Source of the DNA: Rhodoblastus sp963828185
GTDB lineage: Bacteria; Pseudomonadota; Alphaproteobacteria; Rhizobiales; Beijerinckiaceae
Assembly: GCA_963828185.1 (NCBI GenBank)
Contig: CAWHDV010000019.1
Coordinates: forward strand, 310,001 to 374,000
Direction: 5' to 3'
DNA: 64,000 bases
Made by a program: the position numbers and the translations under genes. Shown here in pieces: positions 36,701 to 44,641 of this stretch. Numbering within the stretch: position 1 is the stretch's first letter; the number at the start of each line of letters is the position of its first letter. The notes below the pieces were generated by a model. It ran no database searches, had not been told where the DNA came from, and saw nothing but the letters and a program-made list of their open reading frames with translations.

Positions 36701-37817
36701 GCTCTATGCGACGGTCTACATGCGCGCCTGGTATCGCCTGATGGGCGCCAAGATCGGCAAGGATTCGGAAATTTCGACCAACCTCGCCGGACGCTACGAC
36801 CTGGTCGAGATCGGCGAGAAATGTTTCATCGCCGACGAAGTGATCTGCGGCGACGAAGAGGTGCGGCGCGGCTGGATGCGGCTCGAGCGGCTGCGCACGG
36901 GTTCGCGCGTGTTCATCGGCAATGACGGCGTGCTGCCGCCGGGCGCCGACATTCCCGACGGCGCACTGATCGGCATCAAGTCCAAACCGCCGTCCAACGA
37001 CCAGATTTCGCCCGGCGACACCTGGTTCGGCTCGCCGCCGATCAGGCTGCCGGTGCGACAGAAATTCGACGGCGGCGGCGCCAACTGGACTTACGAGGCG
37101 CCGCGCTGGAAGAAATTCGCGCGCGCCGTCTTTGAGGCGATCCATATTTCGCTGCCGACCATGTTGTTCATCACCTTCGGCACCTGGTCGATCGAATGGT
37201 TCGGCCCTTCGATGCTGGAAGGCGATTACGGCACGGTGTTCTGGATGTTCGTCGCCTCGTCGACGGCCATCGCCGCCGTGATGACCCTCATCGTGATCGG
37301 CGTGAAATGGGCGACCATGGGCCGCTACGAGCCGGTGACCAAGCCGATGTGGTCGTGGTGGGCGATGCGCACCGAGGCGGTGGCCGTGCTTTACTGGGGC
37401 CTCGCCGGCAAGGTGCTGCTCGACCATTTGCGGGGCACGCCGTTCCTGCCATGGCTTTTGCGGCTGTTCGGCGCGAAATTCGGCAAGGGCTGTGTGCTCG
37501 ACATGACCGACATCACCGAATTCGATTGCATTGAAGTCGGCGATTTCTGCAACCTCAATTCGCTTTGCGCCTTGCAAACCCATCTTTACGAGGACCGGGT
37601 GATGAAGGTCGGCCGGGTGAAGCTCGGCTCCGGCGTCACCGTCGGCGCCGGTTCGACCGTGCTCTACGATACCCATATTGGCGATTTCGCCCGCCTGGGT
37701 CCGCAGACCATCGTGATGAAGGGCGAATCGATTCCAGCGCACACGGAATGGTCGGGCGCTCCGGCGCAGCCGACGCAGCACGCGCCCGCGCAGGCGCAGG
37801 CCTGCGCCGTGGCCTAG
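33750..37817 (+). CDS. Membrane-bound NRPS-like homopolymer synthetase (epsilon-poly-lysine synthetase type)
   Basis: A 1355-residue protein. Residues ~50-530 are an adenylation domain (YMIYTSGSTGTPKGI, NSYGPTEATV, Lys518 in LSSGKVNRNAL). Residues ~545-615 are a carrier domain with the phosphopantetheine Ser577 (DLGGHSLLAARF). Then come six membrane segments in three pairs (~647-669/683-706, ~877-900/918-946, ~1128-1150/1163-1187). Each pair is followed by a soluble repeat with GAKIG/GAKFG and hexapeptide-like turns. No condensation or thioesterase domain is present. This is the architecture of Streptomyces Pls (TIGR02353-type terminal region), which makes epsilon-poly-L-lysine. Pocket residues read D-L-E-D-I-G-S-V-V-K, close to a lysine code. 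ATG 33750 is preferred; 33711 is also open. The product is inferred to be a basic homopolymer. Confidence 0.85.
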   Translation: MTEIEMETTAVVRPVQARPSPALSVLRGAVRPDLLRDELLAEIFASTVAAGPHAVAMSTMERKLTYEQVDHEATSLARGLIRRGIGPGDVVGLWGPRGPELLISQIAVAKTGAAWLPFDADAPIERIEVCLNDCEAKALLTSETFAAKAKGGVSAPIVTGSDLIDPNDHSPVDARQRGATADHPAYMIYTSGSTGTPKGIVITGRNICHYLRSANETYKLGRSDIVFQGASIAFDLSMEEIWIPYLAGATLFVATPEIMGEAEQLPDIMEEVGVTVLDTVPTLLSLMPRDIKTLRVIILGGEACPPAVAARWCRPGRTIFNSYGPTEATVVATVAEVRPDEPVTIGGPIANYTCYVADEDNNLLDRGVEGELLIGGPGVARGYLKRDALTAEKFIANPFDRTGSDPILYRSGDAVAMMEDGNIAFRGRIDDQVKIRGFRVELGEIEARLADQPGVNQAAVVLRNDEGLDQLVAFLVAEKGETLDIKGLRAELRGKLPAYMVPARFEERDALPRLSSGKVNRNALKKEPLTTVAVSTEEQEEPRTPTEAVLLDAAKKVLPPQSMPFDADFFTDLGGHSLLAARFVSLVRQTPQLAGITLQDMYSARSLRAIAALMDEKAAVAGAPKDLSFTPPPLMRRFLCGLAQAIALPFLLALSTAQWLGIFVSYMLLTDTDASIWQEIASLLGVYMLVNFVTLIFAIATKWLVIGRFKPGRYPIWGVYYFRWWLVQRALALTHMKWLQGSPLMRAYLQVLGAKIGQDANISELDIGAVDLISIGAGSTLGQQVKLSNVTFEGADMIIGPIDIGPDCSIGSSCVIEDHCVIEEGAELRDLTAIAPRQRVAAWEIWDGSPGRCIGSVDKDDLRPFAQVGPVKRSVQTFLYTLLLLAIPPIGLLPLFPAFWVFDRIDEWLGLAATSRMLYMAAIPIMAWPTSFVMVLVTVAFIIVVRWTVLPRVREGYYSVFSWFYMRKWAVALATEITLETLSSLYATVYMRAWYRLMGAKIGKDSEISTNLAGRYDLVEIGEKCFIADEVICGDEEVRRGWMRLERLRTGSRVFIGNDGVLPPGADIPDGALIGIKSKPPSNDQISPGDTWFGSPPIRLPVRQKFDGGGANWTYEAPRWKKFARAVFEAIHISLPTMLFITFGTWSIEWFGPSMLEGDYGTVFWMFVASSTAIAAVMTLIVIGVKWATMGRYEPVTKPMWSWWAMRTEAVAVLYWGLAGKVLLDHLRGTPFLPWLLRLFGAKFGKGCVLDMTDITEFDCIEVGDFCNLNSLCALQTHLYEDRVMKVGRVKLGSGVTVGAGSTVLYDTHIGDFARLGPQTIVMKGESIPAHTEWSGAPAQPTQHAPAQAQACAVA

Positions 37818-37898
37818 GGTCGAAAACGCGGCCGCCTTGCGGCGGCTTCGCTCCGGGGTTACGCTGGGGCGCAAGAGAAAAATCGTCCGGGCAGGGAA

Positions 37899-38366
37899 AT
37901 GGCCAGCGAAATTGACGCCTTGCGGGTATGGTTCCGCCTTATCCGCCTTCATACCCGCAGCCGCATGGCCGTCGCCAATCGCTTGCGCGCCTTCGACCTG
38001 TCGGTGCCGCAATGCGACGTGCTGACGACGCTGACCGAGCAGGAGGGTCTGTCGCAGCAGGAGCTGGCGGCGCGGCTCTATGTCACCAAAGGCAATATTT
38101 CCGGCCTGATCGACCGTCTGGTCGCCGGCGGGCTGGTCGAGCGCCGTTCCTTGCAGGGCGATCGTCGCTCGCACGCGATTTTCCTGACGCCCGAGGGGCG
38201 TGAGATGGCGCGCCGCGGCATCGAGGCGCAGAAGGCTTTCGTCGCCGAGACGTTCGGGCGCGTTTCCCCGGAACGCCTGGCGTTGTTCGATGGTCTGCTG
38301 GTTGAGTTGCGCGATCTCGTCCGGTCGCAAGATGACCTTTCCGCGCGGGAGGGCGCCGAGGCTTGA
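37899..38366 (+). CDS. MarR family transcriptional regulator
   Basis: A 155-residue winged-helix regulator (LSQQELAARLYVTKGNISGL as recognition part, then DRRSHAIFLTPEGREMA for the wing). MarR proteins repress nearby genes until a small molecule binds. It starts 81 bases after the synthetase gene on the same strand, and its stop overlaps the amidase start. It may control the synthetase or the amidase. Confidence 0.9.
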   Translation: MASEIDALRVWFRLIRLHTRSRMAVANRLRAFDLSVPQCDVLTTLTEQEGLSQQELAARLYVTKGNISGLIDRLVAGGLVERRSLQGDRRSHAIFLTPEGREMARRGIEAQKAFVAETFGRVSPERLALFDGLLVELRDLVRSQDDLSAREGAEA

Positions 38367-39850
38367 GCGGGGACGGCAAGTTCGCGTTCGAGGGTTTCGA
38401 CGAAAGATTTTTTGCCGCTTCCGCACGCGACTGGCGGCGCGGCCTGGAGCAAAGGCGCTATTCGGCGCGCGAATTGCTCGAGGCGGTCTGGGACAGGATT
38501 TTGCTCCGCAACCCGGCCGTCAACGCCCTTGCCGCCTATGATTACGCGGCGGCGGCGCGGGCGGCGCAAGAGGCCGACGATCGTTTCGCGCGCGGCGAGG
38601 CGCGAAGTCTCGAAGGGCTGCCGATCACCATCAAGGACAGTTTCGAGACGGCGGGCCTGACGACCAGTTGCGGCGCGCGGGAATTGGCGGACTATCGGCC
38701 GAAGGAGGATGCGCTCGCCGTGGCGCGGCTGCGCGCGGCGGGAGCGATCATCCTCGCCAAGAGCAATGTTCCCCCGCTGACCGGCGATTTCCAGACCGCC
38801 AGCGCGCTTTACGGCGTCACCTCCAATCCTTTCGACCTGTCGCGTTCGCCCGGCGGCTCGTCCGGCGGCGCGGCGGCTTCGGTCGCCTCCGGCTTCTGCG
38901 CTTTCGAACTCGCCTCCGATCTCGGCGGTTCGATCCGTTGGCCGGCCCACGCCTGCGGCCTGTTCGGGCTCAAATCGTCATGGGGCCAGATCCCGCTCTT
39001 CGGCCACATTCCGCCGCTGCCGGCGATGCGCCTGAAGAATCCGCCCGATCTCGCTGTGGCCGGACCGCTCGCCCGCTCGAGCGGCGATCTCGACCTCGTC
39101 CTGTCGGTCACATCAGGCCCTTTCAACGCGCAAGGCCCGGCGTTTTTGCGCAAGGCGCGCAAGAAACGGCCCGAGGACCTGCGGCTGGCGCTTTGGCTCG
39201 ACCCGGATTTCGCCCCCGTCGACGCCTCCGTCGCGGCCTCCGTCCATCTCGCCGCCGAAGAATTGCGCAAGGCGGGCGCCGCCGTCGACGAGTCCGCGCG
39301 GCCGGCCTTCGCCTTCACTGAGGCGTTCGAAATCTACGCTTTTCTCAATTTCGCCATCGGCTTCGCCGGAATGTCCCGGGAGATGCGCGAAGAAATCGCG
39401 GCGCGCGGAAAAACGTTCGACGCCGACGATCCTTCCTATCGGGCCATGCAGGCGCGCGCCGCCAGGTTCGACGCCGCGACCTTCGGCCGGCTGATGGAGC
39501 GCCGGACGGCGATCAGGCGCGCTTTTTCGGCTTTTTTCGAGGATTACGACGCCATCCTCTGCCCGCCCGCGCCTTGCCGCGCGATCAAGCATGATTCCTC
39601 GCCGGATTTTTTCGGCCGCCGGCTGGAAACCAGCGTTGGCGATCTGCCCTATTACGACCTCCTGAAATGGGCGAGCCTGGCTTCGCTCGCGCATCTGCCC
39701 GCCGCCGTCGCGCCGGCGCCGCCGTCCGGGGGCTTGCCCGGCGGGGTGCAGATCATCTGCGCCTTCGACGAGGATCGCAGCGCCACCGCCATCGCCGCCA
39801 TGCTGGAAAACCTGCTGGGCGGCTTTGTCGCGCCGGTTCACGGATTCTGA
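38363..39850 (+). CDS. Amidase-signature family amidase
   Basis: A 495-residue amidase-signature enzyme with the Ser-cisSer-Lys triad: Lys in PITIKDSFETAG, and serines in SPGGSSGGAAASVASG and ASDLGGSIRWPAH. It hydrolyses an amide bond; the substrate is not evident. The start is TTG 38363 overlapping the marR stop (TTGA), with no later ATG that would keep the N-terminus. Being translationally tied to marR and next to an amide-polymer synthetase, it might trim or modify that product, but this is only context. Confidence 0.88.
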   Translation: MSGDGKFAFEGFDERFFAASARDWRRGLEQRRYSARELLEAVWDRILLRNPAVNALAAYDYAAAARAAQEADDRFARGEARSLEGLPITIKDSFETAGLTTSCGARELADYRPKEDALAVARLRAAGAIILAKSNVPPLTGDFQTASALYGVTSNPFDLSRSPGGSSGGAAASVASGFCAFELASDLGGSIRWPAHACGLFGLKSSWGQIPLFGHIPPLPAMRLKNPPDLAVAGPLARSSGDLDLVLSVTSGPFNAQGPAFLRKARKKRPEDLRLALWLDPDFAPVDASVAASVHLAAEELRKAGAAVDESARPAFAFTEAFEIYAFLNFAIGFAGMSREMREEIAARGKTFDADDPSYRAMQARAARFDAATFGRLMERRTAIRRAFSAFFEDYDAILCPPAPCRAIKHDSSPDFFGRRLETSVGDLPYYDLLKWASLASLAHLPAAVAPAPPSGGLPGGVQIICAFDEDRSATAIAAMLENLLGGFVAPVHGF

Positions 39851-39881
39851 CGCCTTTCAGGACAGGGGCTTGATCGGCTGC

Positions 39882-39902
39882 TTAACGTCGATTTTACGTT
39901 AA
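39882..39902. promoter_or_regulatory. Inverted repeat upstream of a small gene
   Basis: TTAACGT-N7-ACGTTAA is a perfect 7-base inverted repeat 88 bases before the start of the small ORF at 39990. The symmetry suggests a dimeric repressor or activator site. The regulator is unknown. Confidence 0.45.
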
Positions 39903-39989
39903 TCGCTCAAGTTAGCGACAAGGCGTTCAGCGATCGTCAGCCATGACTTTCGTCACGCCGGGTTGGTACGAGTTGAGTAGGTTCCCGCC

Positions 39990-40214
39990 ATGATGATGAA
40001 CAAGCAGCAATTGATGCATTCGCCCGTGCGGCCGCGTCGCGAGGATGCGCGCGACCTTCAGTCGCGGCTTTATCGCGAAATCGGCCTGGCGGCGGTCGCG
40101 GCCGAGCTTTTCGGGCCGGAGCCGAGGCGGGAGGCGGTCGAGCCGCGCCAGGACCGCGCCAATATGGACCGCGGCAATGTCAAGGTCGTGCGGGCCGGCG
40201 ACCGCGCCGCCTGA
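39990..40214 (+). CDS. Small basic protein, unknown function
   Basis: A 74-residue charged protein (MMMNKQQLMHSPVRPRREDA, then RDLQSRLYREIGLAAVAAEL). It is mostly helical with no motif I can name. An inverted repeat lies 88 bases upstream. Short proteins of this type recur in Rhizobiales genomes, but I cannot name a family. Confidence 0.5.
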   Translation: MMMNKQQLMHSPVRPRREDARDLQSRLYREIGLAAVAAELFGPEPRREAVEPRQDRANMDRGNVKVVRAGDRAA

Positions 40215-40328
40215 GAGCGGCGCATCCACTCATCATTTCGACGCTTTGCGCGGGCAGACAGGCGGCATTCGCCTTAAGCCGGAAAAGCCTGGCGCGCCCG
40301 CTTTCGCGGAAGCCGAGCGGGAGATGAG

Positions 40329-41252
40329 ATGATCGATCGTCGCCAATTCATCGCCGGGGGCCTCGCCTTGCCCCTGCTCGGCGCGACGACCGGCGTCTAT
40401 GCGGTCGGCGTCGAGCCGAATTTCTTCCTCCAGGTCAGGCGCTATTCCCTGACGCCCACCAACTGGCCGGCAGGCCTCAATTTGCGGCTGGCCGTTCTCA
40501 CCGACATCCACGCCGGCGAGCCGTTCATGAGCGCGGCCAGAATCGCCCGGATCTGCGCCGCGACCAACGCGCTCAATCCCGACGCCATCCTTCTGCTCGG
40601 AGATTTCAACGCCGGCCATTATTTTGTCACGCGCGCGGTGACCTCGCAGCAGGTCGGCGAGGCCCTCTCCCGTTTGCGCGCGCCGCTCGGATGCTACGCG
40701 GTGCTCGGCAATCACGACTGGCAGCACGGCGACCTGGTGAACTCGCCCTCGGACGGAACCGTCGCCATCCGGCGGGCGCTGACCCAGGCGGGAATCGCCG
40801 TGCTCGAGAACGACGTGATCCCCCTGCGCAAGGATGGGCGGAAATTCTGGCTGGCCGGTCTCGGCGATCAGGAAACCGACTTCGCGCCGCCAAGTCGGAA
40901 CTATCGGGATATCGTCGGCGTGGACGACCTCCCCGCGACTCTAACGCTGATCACCGACGACGCGCCGGTGGTCTTGATGGCGCATGAGCCGATGATCTTC
41001 CATTCCGTGCCGAAACGCGTCGCCGTGACGCTTTGCGGCCATACCCATGGCGGGCAGGTCAATCTGCCTTTGTTGGGACCTCTGGTCGGCGACATCCGCT
41101 TCGGGGTCGATTTTGTTTACGGGCATACGGTGCGCGACGATCGTCACCTGATCATTTCGGGGGGACTGGGCGAATCCGTCATGCCGCTGCGCTTCCTGCG
41201 GCCGCCGGAAATCGTAGAAGTCGTGCTGGGCGCCCTGCCCGAAGCGGCCTGA
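40329..41252 (+). CDS. Metallophosphoesterase, exported or membrane-anchored
   Basis: A 307-residue calcineurin-like phosphoesterase with motifs VLTDIHAGEP, LLGDFNAGH (second metal motif with a variant end), VLGNHDW, MAHEP and CGHTHGGQVNLP. The N-terminus DRRQFIAGGLALPLLG is Tat-like, pointing to export or anchoring. The family includes cell-wall lipid and nucleotide hydrolases (YaeI/YkuE type). ATG 40329 has GGGAGATGAG before it. Confidence 0.87.
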   Translation: MIDRRQFIAGGLALPLLGATTGVYAVGVEPNFFLQVRRYSLTPTNWPAGLNLRLAVLTDIHAGEPFMSAARIARICAATNALNPDAILLLGDFNAGHYFVTRAVTSQQVGEALSRLRAPLGCYAVLGNHDWQHGDLVNSPSDGTVAIRRALTQAGIAVLENDVIPLRKDGRKFWLAGLGDQETDFAPPSRNYRDIVGVDDLPATLTLITDDAPVVLMAHEPMIFHSVPKRVAVTLCGHTHGGQVNLPLLGPLVGDIRFGVDFVYGHTVRDDRHLIISGGLGESVMPLRFLRPPEIVEVVLGALPEAA

Positions 41253-41259
41253 CTTCGTC

Positions 41260-42189
41260 CTACATCCCCATCAAGGTCAGCACATGCGCCGCGACAGAGC
41301 GCGCAAGGCCGTCGAGGTCGTAGCCGCCTTCGAGCAGCGAGACCAGACGGCCGCCGCATTTGCGGTCGGCGACGTCCATCAGCTTGGCCGTCGCCCAGGC
41401 GAAATCCGCCTCGACCAGGTTGAGGTTGGCGAGGGGGTCGCGGCGATGGGCGTCAAATCCCGCCGAAATAATGACAAGATCGGGACCGAAATCCTCGATG
41501 CGCGGGAGTATGGCGAGCTCCATCGCCTCGCGGAACTGCACGCCGCTGTCGCCCGCGCTGAGCGGCGCATTGACGATATTGTTGTATTCGCCGCGTTCGC
41601 CGCTCGAACCGGTTCCCGGATAAAGCGGCATTTCATGCGTCGAACAATACATGACGTTGCGGTCCGACCAGAAAATGTCCTGCGTGCCGTTGCCGTGATG
41701 CACGTCGAAATCCATGATGGCGACGCGCTGCGCCCCATGCGCGGCGATGGCGTGGCGCGCGGCCACGGCGGCGTTGTTGAAAAAGCAAAAGCCCATTGGC
41801 GTCGCCCGCTCGGCGTGGTGGCCGGGCGGCCGCATGGCGACGAAGGCGTTGTCGACGTCACGGCGCATGACCTCATCGACCGCCTGGCAGGCGCCGCCGA
41901 TCGCATGGAACGCGGCGTCGAGCGTGCCGGGGCTCATGGTCGTGTCGCTGTCGAGCCGGGCGAAACCGTCGCGCGGCGAGGTCTGCTCCAGCGCTTCGAG
42001 ATAGGAAGTGGGATGGACGCGCAGCACCTGCTCGCGGCTTCCCAGCACTGACTGGTCGCGCACCAGCATCATGAATTTTTCATGTTCCAGAATGCGTTCG
42101 ATCACCCGGACGCGATCGGGCCTTTCAGGATGCCCGGGTCCATTGTCATGCGCCAGCCCGGAGGGATGTGTAATCAACAGCGTGTTCAA
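41260..42189 (-). CDS. Histone-deacetylase-family amidohydrolase (AcuC/AphA-like)
   Basis: A zinc deacetylase with the family motifs RPPGHHAERATPMGFCFFNN, MDFDVHHGNGTQDIF, SAGFDAHRRDP and LLEGGYDLDGLA. In bacteria such enzymes act on acetylated polyamines or on acetyl-lysine of proteins. TTG 42189 gives the usual N-terminus (NTLLITHPSGLAHDNGPG). Longer starts at ATG 42309 or 42300 add an unconserved-looking stretch. It is convergent with the phosphoesterase, 7 bases apart. Confidence 0.85.
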   Translation of the reverse strand: MNTLLITHPSGLAHDNGPGHPERPDRVRVIERILEHEKFMMLVRDQSVLGSREQVLRVHPTSYLEALEQTSPRDGFARLDSDTTMSPGTLDAAFHAIGGACQAVDEVMRRDVDNAFVAMRPPGHHAERATPMGFCFFNNAAVAARHAIAAHGAQRVAIMDFDVHHGNGTQDIFWSDRNVMYCSTHEMPLYPGTGSSGERGEYNNIVNAPLSAGDSGVQFREAMELAILPRIEDFGPDLVIISAGFDAHRRDPLANLNLVEADFAWATAKLMDVADRKCGGRLVSLLEGGYDLDGLARSVAAHVLTLMGM

Positions 42190-42558
42190 TGCAGGCCCAC
42201 AAACTTGAAAACCACCGGCGCCCCGTCCCGAAGGCCGGAAGGATAATCGCTTCGCGCCGGTCAGGCGAAGCCGTCTGGCTCCGGCGCGAAGAATTTCCAT
42301 TCTGAACATCGCGCCATTCCACGTCCCTGTCCAACTGAGTTTTGGGCTTAAGTCCAAAGTCTATGGCCGTTTTATCGCTTTTTGACGCCGATGGAGCGCC
42401 GGCGAGCCGCGGCTCCACTGTTGCGCCACCGCCACAGACGGTGCTATTTTGAGCGTGATATTGGTAAGTGATGGCCCCGGGTCGTGACGGCGGGGCGGAT
42501 TATGGTAAGTAGGAATTGAATTATGGCGCTGGCGCGGCGCGAGAACCGGGGCGGATCA
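42190..42558. other. Gene-free gap with a strong hairpin
   Basis: About 370 bases between the deacetylase and the L,D-transpeptidase starts. The main element is an 11-base perfect inverted repeat (CTTCGCGCCGG at 42250-42260, CCGGCGCGAAG at 42281-42291). It could form a hairpin in the leader of the deacetylase mRNA or mark a repeat element. No gene or known RNA is seen in the rest. Confidence 0.5.
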
Positions 42559-43176
42559 ATGAATTTGAGGACTGTGGCGAGTATCGGCTTGATTGCCGTG
42601 GGGCTGGCGGGCTGTAACATGACCGCGACTCCCGACCCGACCTTGAGTGGCAGGGACGCGGAATTCATGTCGCTCGCGCCGAAGGCTGAAGTCGGCGGCG
42701 AGTATGGGCGCTATATCGTGGATGATCCGACCGGCGCCACGCCCGGCACGATCACCATCGATACCTTCAAGAATTTCCTGTATTTCTCGTTGCCCAACCA
42801 CAAAGCGATCCGCTACGGCGTCGCGACGGGCCGCGACGCGGCCGGCTGGACCGGCAACGCCACCGTGGGCAAGATGGCGGAATGGCCGCACTGGATGCCT
42901 CCGTCCGACATGCTGGAGCGCTGGCCGCACCTGAAGCCGACGGCAGACGCCGGCGGCCTGCCGGGCGGTCCCGACAATCCGCTCGGCTCGCGCGCGCTCT
43001 ATCTGTTCCAGGGCGACAAGGACACGATGTATCGCATTCACGGCACGAACGAGCCGGACCAGATAGGCCAGCACGTGTCGTCGGGCTGCATCCGCATGCG
43101 CGACATCGACGCGATCGATCTCTACAATCGCGTGCATGTCGGCACCAAGGTGAACGTGGTGGCCAAGGCCTTCTGA
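42559..43176 (+). CDS. L,D-transpeptidase lipoprotein (YkuD family)
   Basis: A 205-residue protein starting MNLRTVASIGLIAVGLAGC, a lipoprotein signal ending in the LAGC box. The YkuD catalytic motif is HGTNEPDQIGQHVSSGCIRM (His, Ser-Gly-Cys, Arg). These enzymes form 3-3 peptidoglycan cross-links or link proteins to the wall. ATG 42559 is chosen because it gives a standard lipoprotein signal; an ATG at 42523 is also open. A strong terminator follows. Confidence 0.9.
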   Translation: MNLRTVASIGLIAVGLAGCNMTATPDPTLSGRDAEFMSLAPKAEVGGEYGRYIVDDPTGATPGTITIDTFKNFLYFSLPNHKAIRYGVATGRDAAGWTGNATVGKMAEWPHWMPPSDMLERWPHLKPTADAGGLPGGPDNPLGSRALYLFQGDKDTMYRIHGTNEPDQIGQHVSSGCIRMRDIDAIDLYNRVHVGTKVNVVAKAF

Positions 43177-43202
43177 CGGCCCCTCGATGCGCATGAAAAA
43201 TC

Positions 43203-43237
43203 AAAAAAAGCGCCCCCGCGACGGGGCGCTTTTTTTT
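43203..43237 (+). terminator. Rho-independent terminator
   Basis: AAAAAAGCGCCCC pairs with GGGGCGCTTTTTT around a six-base loop and ends in a T run of eight. It closes the L,D-transpeptidase gene and separates it from the riboswitch. Confidence 0.9.
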
Positions 43238-43303
43238 GGGCGCAATTCCGGGGCGCGTGCCGGCTTTCGCCGCGATTGACTCAACCTCCCGCCGCGCCTA
43301 ACA

Positions 43304-43500
43304 AGGTTTCACCTGATGGTCCCCTCGCAAGAGGGGTTTAAGGGAATGCGGCAGGGCTCGCGCGTAGCGGCCTGAAACCGCAGCTGCCCCCGCAACTGTG
43401 AATGGGAAGCCGGACGCCGGATCGCCACTGATCCAAAAGGGATCGGGAAGGCGGCGCGAGGCGCTTGACCCATGAGCCAGGAGACCTGCCACAGGCCAAT
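43304..43500 (+). ncRNA. Cobalamin (B12) riboswitch
   Basis: Conserved cobalamin riboswitch blocks occur in order: TTTAAGGGAATGCGG, GCTGCCCCCGCAACTGTGAA, the B12 box GCCACTG with GGGAAGGC, and AGCCAGGAGACCTGCC near the end. It precedes cobW by about 100 bases. AdoCbl binding should lower expression of the cob genes behind it. The boundaries are approximate. Confidence 0.93.
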
Positions 43501-43602
43501 GCGACGCGATGGGCGGGGCGCTCCCGTCGCGGTTCGGCTGTGGACGCGTGTCCGGGCCGGATGGGCGAGTCATCGCCGGGCGCCCCTTTGGAGCGCGAAC
43601 CG

Positions 43603-44637
43603 ATGTCCAGCCTCGCCAAAATACCCGTCACCATCGTCACCGGATTTTTGGGCGCGGGCAAGACGACCCTGATCCGCCATGTGCTGGCGCATGCGCGGGG
43701 CCGCCGTCTCGCGCTCGTCATCAACGAATTCGGCGACGTCGGCGTCGACGGCGATATCCTGCGCGCTTGCGGCGTCGAGTCGTGCCCGCAGGACAATATC
43801 GTCGAACTGGCCAACGGCTGCATTTGCTGCACCGTCGCCGACGATTTCCTGCCGGCCATCGAGGGGCTTCTGGCGCGCGAGCCGCGTCCCGACCACATCC
43901 TGATCGAAACCTCCGGCCTCGCCTTGCCCAAACCCCTGGTCAAGGCGTTCGACTGGCCGGACATTCGGGCAAAACTCACGGTGGACGGGGTGATCGCGGT
44001 GGTCGACGCCGCCGCCGTGGCGGACGGGCGCTTCGCCGACGATGAAGAAAAACTCGCGGCGCAGCGCGCGGAAAACCCCTCGCTCGAGCATGACAATCCG
44101 CTCGAGGAGGTCTACGAGGACCAATTGCTCTGCGCCGACTTGATCGTGCTCAACAAGGCCGATCTCCTCCCGCAAGACGCGTTGGAAAAGGTGCGCGCCG
44201 CAATCGCCGCGCAGGTTCCTCGCGCCGTGAAGATCGTGCCGACGCATGAAGGCCGGCTCGACACGGATGTGCTGCTCGGACTCGCGGCCGCCGCCGAGGA
44301 TGATCTTGCCGCCAGGCCTTCGCACCATGATACGGAAGAGGGGCACGATCACGACGATTTCGAGTTTTTCGTCGCGGCGATCAAACCCGTTTGCGACCCC
44401 GCCGCGCTGGTGGAGAAACTCAGCCGTGTGGCGCGCGACCATGACGTGCTGCGCATCAAGGGCTTCGCCGAGGTCGCGGGCAAGCCAATGCGCCTGCTGG
44501 TGCAGGGCGTCGGGGCGCGCTTCTCGCATCAGTTCGACCGGCCCTGGCGCGCGGGCGAGGCGCGTGGCGGACGGCTGGTGGTGATCGGCCGGAAGGGTTT
44601 TGACCGCGCCGCGATCGAAGCCGCGCTTTCGGCGTAA
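43603..44637 (+). CDS. cobW: CobW, GTPase metallochaperone of B12 synthesis
   Basis: A 344-residue COG0523 GTPase: Walker A GFLGAGKTTLI, the metal-binding CICC motif (NGCICCTVADDF), NKAD and a His-rich loop (HHDTEEGHDHDD). CobW is thought to deliver cobalt to the chelatase. It starts after the riboswitch at ATG 43603 and is followed by cobN within 5 bases. Gene position and the CobW-type C-terminus favour this over other COG0523 members. Confidence 0.93.
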   Translation: MSSLAKIPVTIVTGFLGAGKTTLIRHVLAHARGRRLALVINEFGDVGVDGDILRACGVESCPQDNIVELANGCICCTVADDFLPAIEGLLAREPRPDHILIETSGLALPKPLVKAFDWPDIRAKLTVDGVIAVVDAAAVADGRFADDEEKLAAQRAENPSLEHDNPLEEVYEDQLLCADLIVLNKADLLPQDALEKVRAAIAAQVPRAVKIVPTHEGRLDTDVLLGLAAAAEDDLAARPSHHDTEEGHDHDDFEFFVAAIKPVCDPAALVEKLSRVARDHDVLRIKGFAEVAGKPMRLLVQGVGARFSHQFDRPWRAGEARGGRLVVIGRKGFDRAAIEAALSA

Positions 44638-44641
44638 AACC

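Noticed and set aside
36183..38426. 747-residue open frame on the reverse strand
   Set aside because: It lies opposite the synthetase and marR, which have clear domains; its sequence is low-complexity His/Arg/Gly without a family.
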